Below, in pieces: positions 1-5,020 of a stretch of DNA of 5,020 nt (its first letter is position 1; every line of letters starts with the position of its first letter). The position numbers were made by a program, and so were the translations under genes. Source of the stretch: Deinococcus marmoris DSM 12784 (GTDB lineage Bacteria > Deinococcota > Deinococci > Deinococcales > Deinococcaceae); contig NZ_JNIV01000170.1 of NCBI RefSeq assembly GCF_000701405.1, positions 1 through 5,020 on the forward strand, in the 5' to 3' direction. A model generated the notes under the pieces. The model made no database searches. It saw nothing but the letters and a program-made list of their open reading frames with translations, and was not told the origin of the DNA.

Positions 1-217
1 TCACACAGTCATCGACACTCAGCGTTCCGTCCTCCTGCTCGATCTGCCTGACCAACGGCTTTGCCAGTTTCCAGAGCGTACGGGAAAAAGCCTCTTCCTG
101 ACGCAAAAAACGAGTGACCTGATCGTGACTGACTTCCCCCAGCAGCAACTGGGCGAGCATGGTGGCACTCGTTTGACCGAACGAGGAGATCAAGAAATCG
201 CTGTACAGTTCCATCAT
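1..217 (-). CDS. DDE-type transposase, N-terminal fragment (runs off the left edge)
   Basis: This open minus-strand frame encodes about 72 residues before the window ends. It begins MMELYSDFLISSFGQTSATM, continues through a helical segment containing SHDQVTRFLRQEE and LWKLAKPLVRQIE (about residues 30-60), and reaches DGTLSVDDCV at the edge. This layout is familiar from N-termini of IS4-like DDE transposases, where the Asp pair (residues 69-70) would hold the first catalytic acidic residue. The rest of the catalytic core is outside the window, so activity cannot be judged. I chose the ATG at 217 because GGGGAGG (229-235) lies 11 bases upstream. A GTG at 229 overlaps that site, and the frame is open back to a stop near 286, so an upstream TTG is possible. 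The exact IS family is uncertain. The corresponding element end should lie within roughly 285-320. Confidence 0.78.
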   Translation of the reverse strand, partial: MMELYSDFLISSFGQTSATMLAQLLLGEVSHDQVTRFLRQEEAFSRTLWKLAKPLVRQIEQEDGTLSVDDCV

Positions 218-228
218 CCGGCGAGTCA

Positions 229-235
229 CCTCCCC
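229..235 (-). promoter_or_regulatory. Shine-Dalgarno site of the left transposase
   Basis: GGGGAGG on the minus strand stands 11 bases before the proposed ATG at 217. It decides the start by excluding the in-frame GTG at 229, which overlaps it. It is the only strong Shine-Dalgarno sequence in front of a gene in this window, in contrast with the chromosomal genes. Confidence 0.55.
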
Positions 236-306
236 AGTTTGCGTCGCCGCAGTGCGAAGCAAGAAATCCTGATGATTTCATGGAGTCTTCAAATCGTAGC
301 GCGTAA

Positions 307-471
307 GGTCAGTTAGGGTTTAGAAAAGCAATTATTCTTTTAGAGAACGGTTGTGAAGAGTTTGGGAACATCATTGGCTTGACTCAGATTCGTTTTCCTA
401 AAGACAACATCACCGCTGTCTCGGAAGAGCTACGCCGAGTCCTGGAGCGAGAGGGCGTAATCCCAAACTGA
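307..471 (+). pseudogene. 3' remnant of an unknown protein gene
   Basis: A plus-strand frame opens after a TAA at 304-306 and ends at TGA 469-471, giving 54 codons without an ATG or GTG. The peptide reads GQLGFRKAIILLENGCEEFG, then NIIGLTQIRFPKDN, then ITAVSEELRRVLEREGVIPN. It has a protein-like composition with a plausible amphipathic C-terminal helix (SEELRRVLERE). A ribosome-binding site is not visible; the only alternative starts are ATT (331) or TTG (379). An intrinsic terminator follows 35 bases after the stop. The simplest reading is the tail of a gene whose 5' part was lost or displaced by the neighbouring transposase element, whose end must lie close to position 300. I do not recognise the family. 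The DNA is less GC-rich than the housekeeping genes, which fits acquired DNA. It could also be a chance frame. Confidence 0.5.
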
Positions 472-481
472 AATGTTTGGG
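462..481 (+). other. Small hairpin spanning a stop codon
   Basis: CCCAAAC (462-468) and GTTTGGG (475-481) form a perfect 7-bp inverted repeat with a 6-base loop that contains the TGA stop of the 307-471 frame. No T-run follows, so it is not a classical terminator. It may be a transcript 3'-end structure or coincidence. Confidence 0.35.
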
Positions 482-506
482 TGAGTCGCGCAAGCTACAT
501 ACCACG

Positions 507-533
507 AAGTCGAGAGAAGCACCTCGGCTTTTT
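507..533 (+). terminator. Intrinsic terminator after the 307-471 gene remnant
   Basis: AAGTCGAG (507-514) pairs with CTCGGCTT (523-530) across an 8-base loop, with one G-U pair, and the T-run continues to 533 (five T in all). It lies 35 bases after the stop of the plus-strand remnant and points the same way. This supports the remnant being the end of a real transcription unit. Confidence 0.6.
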
Positions 534-588
534 CCATTTCACTCAAATTACACATTTTGACTGGAAACCCGCTCGTTTCACCGCGAGA

Positions 589-623
589 TAAAAAGAAAGA
601 AACGATGTGCTAGACATCGTTTC
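589..623 (-). terminator. Intrinsic terminator of the tRNA-Lys unit
   Basis: On the minus strand GAAACGATGT (614-623) pairs perfectly with ACATCGTTTC (599-608) around a 5-base loop, followed by TTTCTTTTTA (589-598). The 10-bp stem plus U-rich tail is a strong rho-independent terminator. It starts 4 bases after the CCA end of the tRNA and would also stop any readthrough from ffh. Confidence 0.9.
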
Positions 624-627
624 CGTG

Positions 628-703
<76 letters not shown>

Positions 704-743
704 AGATGCTGCGCCCACGCAGGGCGGTTTTGCAGCGGGGATG

Positions 744-772
744 AGTATACGGAGGGCGGCCCTGGGTGTCAA
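744..772 (-). promoter_or_regulatory. Sigma-70-type promoter of tRNA-Lys
   Basis: On the minus strand a perfect -35 TTGACA (767-772) is separated by exactly 17 bases from -10 TATACT (744-749). Transcription should begin near 737, giving a leader of about 34 bases before the tRNA. A second TTGACA (773-778) sits immediately upstream as a tandem copy but would be spaced 23 bases from the -10, too far to serve it. The promoter begins 19 bases beyond the ffh stop codon. Confidence 0.88.
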
Positions 773-796
773 TGTCAAGCCGCCCACCCGCTGGAG

Positions 797-2134
<1,338 letters not shown>

Positions 2135-2140
2135 GGGGGC

Positions 2141-2170
2141 AAATTACCACGCCGGGGCGGGCGCTTTCAG
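2141..2170 (-). promoter_or_regulatory. Leaderless promoter of ffh
   Basis: Minus-strand -10 TAATTT (2141-2146) preceded by an extended TGG, with a weak -35 CTGAAA (2165-2170) at 18-base spacing. The -10 ends 6 bases before the ATG, so the predicted transcription start falls at or next to the start codon. GCCCCC fills the gap, so there is no room for a ribosome-binding site. Confidence 0.55.
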
Positions 2171-2175
2171 TGAGA

Positions 2176-2203
2176 TGGAAACAGACCTGCCGCCCGTTAT
2201 TCT
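2176..2203 (+). promoter_or_regulatory. Leaderless promoter of the MazG-like gene
   Basis: Plus-strand -10 TATTCT (2198-2203) ends 6 bases before the ATG at 2210; a weak -35 TGGAAA (2176-2181) is spaced 16 bases. The geometry matches the opposing ffh promoter, and the two fit side by side in the 75-bp gap without overlapping. No Shine-Dalgarno sequence is present. Confidence 0.55.
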
Positions 2204-2209
2204 CGCTTC

Positions 2210-2497
2210 ATGGGCAAACTCGTGCGCGACCGCATTCCAGAGTTGTTCGGCGGCAAATCCCACCTCCTGAACCCAGATGACTTTTGCGCCGCCCTCCGCA
2301 CCAAACTGGGGGAGGAGGTGGCCGAGTATCTGGAGTCCGGCGAGGTGCTGGAGTTGGCGGACGTGCTGGAAGTCGTGTACGCGCTGGCGGAACTGGACGG
2401 CGTGGACAGGAACGAATTGGAGGACTTGCGGGCGCGGAAAGCTCAGGAGTGTGGCGGTTTCGCGGCCCGGCTGTGGTGGGAGTTGCCCTCTACTTGA
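2210..2497 (+). CDS. MazG-like all-alpha NTP pyrophosphohydrolase (COG4997-type)
   Basis: This 95-residue protein begins GKLVRDRIPEL, the signature of small all-alpha NTP pyrophosphatases often labelled phosphoribosyl-ATP pyrophosphohydrolase-like. The metal-binding acidic motif is visible: E35-E36-x-x-E39 in LGEEVAEYLE, then E48-x-x-D51 in LELADVLEVV. Such enzymes hydrolyse nucleoside triphosphates to monophosphate and pyrophosphate, and are thought to clean damaged or noncanonical nucleotides from the pool. The actual substrate is unknown. Length fits the single-domain family. There is no HisI fusion or his-operon context, so a histidine-pathway role is unlikely. Expression is probably leaderless from its own promoter, divergent from ffh. 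The 3' end overlaps the 3' end of the transporter gene by 8 bases, tail to tail. Confidence 0.87.
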   Translation: MGKLVRDRIPELFGGKSHLLNPDDFCAALRTKLGEEVAEYLESGEVLELADVLEVVYALAELDGVDRNELEDLRARKAQECGGFAARLWWELPST

Positions 2498-3362
2498 GAC
2501 CCACCAGCACGGTGCTGAGGATGGCCAGACCCACCCCCGCCCACTGCACGCCGCCCAGCCGTTCGCGGTTCAGCAGCAGCGCCAGCAGCGTGGTCAGCAC
2601 GATGGACATGCTGCCCAGCACGGTCACGATGCTGTCCTCGCCGCGTCCCAGGCCCAGCGCAGTCACGAGGATGGCCCCTGTGGACAGCAACCCAGACCAT
2701 CCGGCGTATTTCAGCGCTCCCGGCCCATCGGCGGGGCGTACTCCAGAACGGCGCTTCTGCCACACGCTCAGCGTGATGAAGGTCAGCGCCAGCGTACACA
2801 GGCGCAGCATCCACGTCGCCTGAACGCCGCCCACACGGGGCGTGAGGCCGTAGCCGATCACAAAGAAACATGCGCCCAGGGTCACGGCGGCGGCGATGGC
2901 CCACCACGCGCCCTGAATCCGCGCCGGGGTGGACTGGAATCCCTCCGTCTTCTGCGGTAGCGAGACCAGAATCACGGCCACCAGCACGCCCAGCAGACCC
3001 AGGCCGGTCAGCAGGCTCAGGCGTTCGCCGGCCAGCCACGCCAGCGCGGTGGTCACGGCCCCATAGCTGCCCATGATCGGGGCCACCACGGCCAGTTGCC
3101 CCAGCCCAAGCGACTGGTAAAAGGCCAGCCCGCCCGCCGTCATCAGCGTGGACGCGCCCAGTGCCCAGGCCCACGCTGGCGCGTCCGTGGGAAACAGGCT
3201 TGTGCCCGTCACCAGCAGAAAGACCAGCAGCGCCGCCACGCCGAAGCCCTGCGCCGCGAAGGACGCCCGCATGGCCCCCATCCGCCGCGAGGCCGGTTGC
3301 GCCAGATAGTCCGCAAAACCCCACGCCAGCGCCGCCAGCAGGCCCAGAAACACGCCGCTCAT
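2490..3362 (-). CDS. EamA/DMT-family transporter
   Basis: An inner-membrane protein of 290 residues with ten likely transmembrane helices (about 2-20, 34-54, 63-81, 90-110, 117-136, 151-171, 182-201, 218-238, 244-264, 269-289) and no soluble domain. The two EamA halves are seen as duplicated patterns: APIMGSYGAVTTALAWLAGERLS (94-116) and LGSMSIVLTTLLALLLNRERLG (249-270), each ending in a short acidic/basic loop before the last helix of its half. Family members export amino acids, metabolites or drugs; the substrate cannot be told from sequence. The ATG at 3362 has only a weak GGA 5 bases upstream, so the start is less certain, but the first helix begins right after it. Its neighbour across the promoter region is the thiolase, and a shared operator might co-regulate them; that is inference. 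Confidence 0.92.
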   Translation of the reverse strand: MSGVFLGLLAALAWGFADYLAQPASRRMGAMRASFAAQGFGVAALLVFLLVTGTSLFPTDAPAWAWALGASTLMTAGGLAFYQSLGLGQLAVVAPIMGSYGAVTTALAWLAGERLSLLTGLGLLGVLVAVILVSLPQKTEGFQSTPARIQGAWWAIAAAVTLGACFFVIGYGLTPRVGGVQATWMLRLCTLALTFITLSVWQKRRSGVRPADGPGALKYAGWSGLLSTGAILVTALGLGRGEDSIVTVLGSMSIVLTTLLALLLNRERLGGVQWAGVGLAILSTVLVGLK

Positions 3363-3391
3363 TGATCCATGAAGTCCAGGCCCATCGGCAG

Positions 3392-3421
3392 AGGATAGCG
3401 GGCATTGACATTTTCTACCTA
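3392..3421 (-). promoter_or_regulatory. Possible promoter of the transporter gene
   Basis: Minus-strand TATCCT (3392-3397) fits a TANNNT -10. The only -35-like sequence at 17-18 bases is the weak TAGGTA (3416-3421), which overlaps the left arm of the inverted repeat at 3418-3433. Transcription would start near 3385, giving a leader of about 23 bases. This promoter is poorly supported. Confidence 0.3.
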
Positions 3422-3433
3422 ACGCCCGTTAGG
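3418..3433. promoter_or_regulatory. Inverted-repeat operator, candidate TetR-family (PaaR-like) site
   Basis: CCTAACG (3418-3424) and CGTTAGG (3427-3433) form a perfect 7+7 inverted repeat around CC. The core CTAACGCCCGTTAG agrees at every fixed position with the form CNAACG-NN-CGTTNG, which I recall from memory as the reported site of the Thermus thermophilus TetR-family repressor PaaR (phenylacetyl-CoA-responsive). The site lies where the -35 of the thiolase promoter should be and also touches the possible -35 of the divergent transporter, so a bound repressor could block one or both genes. The symmetry is directly visible; the regulator's identity is inferred. Confidence 0.6.
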
Positions 3434-3443
3434 CTGGCCGCGC

Positions 3444-3449
3444 TATCCT
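3444..3449 (+). promoter_or_regulatory. Leaderless -10 box of the thiolase gene
   Basis: TATCCT ends 7 bases before the ATG at 3457, with no Shine-Dalgarno sequence between, so the transcript probably starts at or within a base of the start codon. No good -35 is seen at 16-18 bases; that position (about 3420-3427) is occupied by the inverted repeat. A TTGACA at 3405-3410 is too far away to pair with this box. Confidence 0.5.
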
Positions 3450-3456
3450 GCCAGCT

Positions 3457-4635
3457 ATGAACAAAACAGTGATCGTGGCGGCGTCTCGCACGCCGACGGG
3501 CAAGTTTTTGGGGGCGCTGGCAGACGTGAGCGCCGTGGAACTGGGCAGCATTACGCTGGCCGAAACCCTGCGCCGTTCGGGTCTTCCAGCAGACGTGATC
3601 GAGGAAGTCATTATGGGTCAGGTGGTGCAGGCCGGAAGCGGGCAGAACCCGGCCCGGCACGCGGCTCTGAAGGCGGGCCTGAGCAACGAAGTTGGCGCGC
3701 TGACCATCAACAAGGTCTGCGGCAGTGGCCTGAAAGCCGTGATTCTGGCCGCCCAGAGCATCCGCGCGGGCGATCAGAGCGCCGTTCTCGCGGGCGGCAT
3801 GGAAAGCATGAGCAACGCCCCGTATCTGCTGCCAGGGGCCAGGAAGGGCTACCGCCTGGGCCACGCGCAGATGCTGGACGCCAACATGCAGGACGGGTTG
3901 TGGTGCAGCATCAACGACGAGGGCATGGGAATGACGGGCGAGCGCGTGGCCGACAAGTACGGCATCGGGCGCGAGGAACAGGACGCCTTCGCCACCCGTA
4001 GCCACCAGCGGGCGATTGCCGCGCAGCAGGCCGGGCGCTTCGCGGATGAGATCGTCCCCGTGACCGTCAAGGGCCGCAAGGGCGATACGGTGGTGGACAC
4101 CGACGAGGGGCCGCGCTCGGACACCAGCCCCGAAACGCTGGCCCGTCTGAAACCCGCCTTCAAAAAAGACGGCTCTGTGACGGCAGGCAACGCCCCCGGC
4201 CTGAACGACGCTGCCGCCAGCCTCCTGATCATGTCCGAGGAAGCCGCCGCCGCCCACGGTCTGACCCCCCTGGCCGAGATCGTGGACTACGCGACGGGCG
4301 GTCTGGCCCCCGAATGGGTGATGATGACCCCGGTTCCCGCCACCAACAAGCTGCTGCAAAAGCTGGGCTGGAGCGCGGCAGACGTGGACCTGTGGGAACT
4401 GAACGAGGCATTCAGTGTGCAGAGCATCGCCGTCATGAACGAGCTAGGCCTGGACCCGGACAGGGTCAACGTCAACGGCGGCGCGGTGGCACTGGGCCAC
4501 CCCATTGGCGCGTCTGGGGCGCGGATTCTGGTCACGTTGCTGCACGCCATGAAGCAGCAGGATAAGGAAACTGGGATTGCCACCCTGTGCATGGGCGGGG
4601 GCAATGGGCTGGCGCTGGCCGTTCGGCGGGTCTAG
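3457..4635 (+). CDS. Acetyl-CoA acetyltransferase (thiolase family)
   Basis: A cytoplasmic thiolase of 392 residues, the same length as the well-studied Zoogloea biosynthetic enzyme. It condenses two acetyl-CoA to acetoacetyl-CoA or runs the reverse cleavage; longer 3-ketoacyl-CoA substrates are possible. The nucleophile is C88 in NKVCGSG. The other catalytic elements are NEAF (316-319), H348 in GHPIGASG (347-354) and C378 in CMGGGNG (378-384). The N-terminal half (about 1-260) and C-terminal half (about 270-392) correspond to the two thiolase folds. The CoA-site motif reads [10 protein letters not shown], with Pro247 where the Zoogloea enzyme has Ser, a variant I believe occurs in other bacterial thiolases. 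EGMGM (155-159) lacks the His found in classical PhaA enzymes, so a polyhydroxybutyrate role is not implied. The ATG at 3457 has no ribosome-binding site and is probably leaderless. No acyl-CoA partner gene is adjacent in the window. Confidence 0.96.
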   Translation: MNKTVIVAASRTPTGKFLGALADVSAVELGSITLAETLRRSGLPADVIEEVIMGQVVQAGSGQNPARHAALKAGLSNEVGALTINKVCGSGLKAVILAAQSIRAGDQSAVLAGGMESMSNAPYLLPGARKGYRLGHAQMLDANMQDGLWCSINDEGMGMTGERVADKYGIGREEQDAFATRSHQRAIAAQQAGRFADEIVPVTVKGRKGDTVVDTDEGPRSDTSPETLARLKPAFKKDGSVTAGNAPGLNDAAASLLIMSEEAAAAHGLTPLAEIVDYATGGLAPEWVMMTPVPATNKLLQKLGWSAADVDLWELNEAFSVQSIAVMNELGLDPDRVNVNGGAVALGHPIGASGARILVTLLHAMKQQDKETGIATLCMGGGNGLALAVRRV

Positions 4636-4653
4636 GGTCAAGAGTCAAAGGGT

Positions 4654-4682
4654 CTAAGGAAGGGCGCAAGGGCTTTTCTTAG
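4654..4682 (+). terminator. Weak hairpin downstream of the thiolase, possible terminator
   Basis: CTAAGGAAGG (4654-4663) can pair along ten positions with CTTTTCTTAG (4673-4682), including two G-U pairs in plus-strand RNA, around a 9-base loop. It begins 18 bases after the thiolase stop. The T-rich part lies inside the stem rather than after it, so termination is uncertain. It could instead belong to the end of the adjacent insertion sequence. Confidence 0.35.
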
Positions 4683-4705
4683 TTCGACTTTGTCCATTTT
4701 GGGAA

Positions 4706-5020
4706 TCAAGCTGCGTAACACAACGCGTCTGACATGCGCTCAAAAACCTGTCGCGGGACTTTTACGATGTCCCGGCATGACCGGGACATCGTAAAAGTCG
4801 GTAGACGCCACAACGCCCGCCTGACTGTCGCCAGGGCATCTGAGAACGTCGGCAGGGTTTTGCTATACCAGGCGCAAGTCCTGATTTCCACATCACCCTG
4901 CGACCAGAGACGCTGGGCAAGCAGCGTCACGATAGAGAACAGCCCCAAAAGAAGTGGCGTGGTTCTGGCAATGGTGAGGGCAGACCAACCCCGGCCAGTC
5001 TCAACGCCCAGATGGGCGCG
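4706..5020 (-). CDS. DDE-type transposase, C-terminal fragment (runs off the right edge)
   Basis: A minus-strand frame is open from the window edge to TGA at 4706-4708, giving 104 residues. It starts RAHLGVETGRGWSALTIART, continues TTPLLLGLFSIVTLLAQRLW and AWYSKTLPTFSDALATVRRALW, and ends VPRQVFERMSDALCYAA. I recognise the pattern (HLGVET..W....I.RTTP.LL.LFS, W..K..PTFSDAL..VRR..W) as the C-terminus of DDE transposases common in Deinococcus. The catalytic Glu is usually just upstream of this point, so it probably lies off the window. The family name is uncertain. It does not look like the missing C-terminus of the left fragment's family, so two different elements are likely. The last 35 codons include a perfect 19-bp inverted repeat. 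Whether the gene is intact cannot be judged here. Confidence 0.8.
   Translation of the reverse strand, partial: RAHLGVETGRGWSALTIARTTPLLLGLFSIVTLLAQRLWSQGDVEIRTCAWYSKTLPTFSDALATVRRALWRLPTFTMSRSCRDIVKVPRQVFERMSDALCYAA
4757..4799. repeat. Perfect 19-bp inverted repeat, 5-base spacer, inside the transposase gene
   Basis: GACTTTTACGATGTCCCGG (4757-4775) is the exact reverse complement of CCGGGACATCGTAAAAGTC (4781-4799), with spacer CATGA. The stem would be very stable in DNA or RNA on either strand. It lies within the reading frame of the transposase and encodes TFTMSRSCRDIVKV without breaking it. There is no T-run after it on either strand, so it is not a standard terminator. Confidence 0.95.

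Noticed and set aside
9..281. 90-codon minus-strand frame starting MKSSGFLASHCG
   Set aside because: The frame one register over reads as a transposase N-terminus with recognisable motifs; this one is its shadow.
2210..2497. Histidine-biosynthesis HisE
   Set aside because: The KLVRDRIPE start fits the COG4997-type MazG-like family rather than HisE, and no his genes are nearby.
3405..3433. TTGACA at 3405-3410 as a -35 for the thiolase
   Set aside because: The sequence 17-18 bases downstream (GTTAGG/TTAGGC) is a poor -10, and the TATCCT box at 3444 is 33 bases away.
3415..4359. 314-codon minus-strand open frame antisense to the thiolase, and further long frames at 2277-2960 and 2443-3411
   Set aside because: They overlay confident genes, have low-complexity Arg/Gly/His/Pro-rich translations and no domain, as expected of GC-driven shadow frames.

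Overview
The window is GC-rich with strong third-position GC bias in its housekeeping genes. It looks like the chromosome of a Deinococcus or close relative. This is inferred from protein style, from two transposase fragments of a kind I associate with Deinococcus, and from genes that lack a Shine-Dalgarno sequence but carry a TANNNT -10 box 6-7 bases before the ATG, the leaderless architecture reported as common in Deinococcus. No species can be named from this alone.

Layout, left to right. At 1-217 (minus) is the N-terminal part of a DDE-type transposase, cut by the window edge. At 307-471 (plus) is a 3' gene remnant in less GC-rich DNA, followed by its own intrinsic terminator at 507-533. 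A complete tRNA-Lys(UUU) unit on the minus strand follows: a near-consensus promoter (744-772), the tRNA with encoded CCA (628-703) and a strong terminator (589-623). Next come ffh (797-2134, minus), encoding the signal recognition particle GTPase, and, divergent from it across 75 bp, a small MazG-like NTP pyrophosphohydrolase gene (2210-2497, plus). That gene overlaps tail-to-tail by 8 bp with an EamA/DMT-family transporter (2490-3362, minus). Divergent from the transporter is an acetyl-CoA acetyltransferase/thiolase (3457-4635, plus). At 4706-5020 (minus) is the C-terminal part of a second, apparently different transposase.

The genes do not form one pathway. Protein targeting, nucleotide-pool cleaning, small-molecule transport and acyl-CoA metabolism lie side by side in mostly single-gene transcription units, flanked by two insertion-sequence fragments. 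Two intergenic regions carry readable regulation: the 75-bp ffh/pyrophosphohydrolase region with back-to-back leaderless promoters, and the transporter/thiolase region, which holds a perfect inverted repeat, CTAACG-CC-CGTTAG, suited to a TetR-type repressor of acyl-CoA metabolism.

I found no convincing new multi-gene system. The observations most worth checking are the candidate operator in front of the thiolase, a perfect 19-bp inverted repeat inside the end of the right-hand transposase gene, and the orphan gene tail beside the left-hand transposase.
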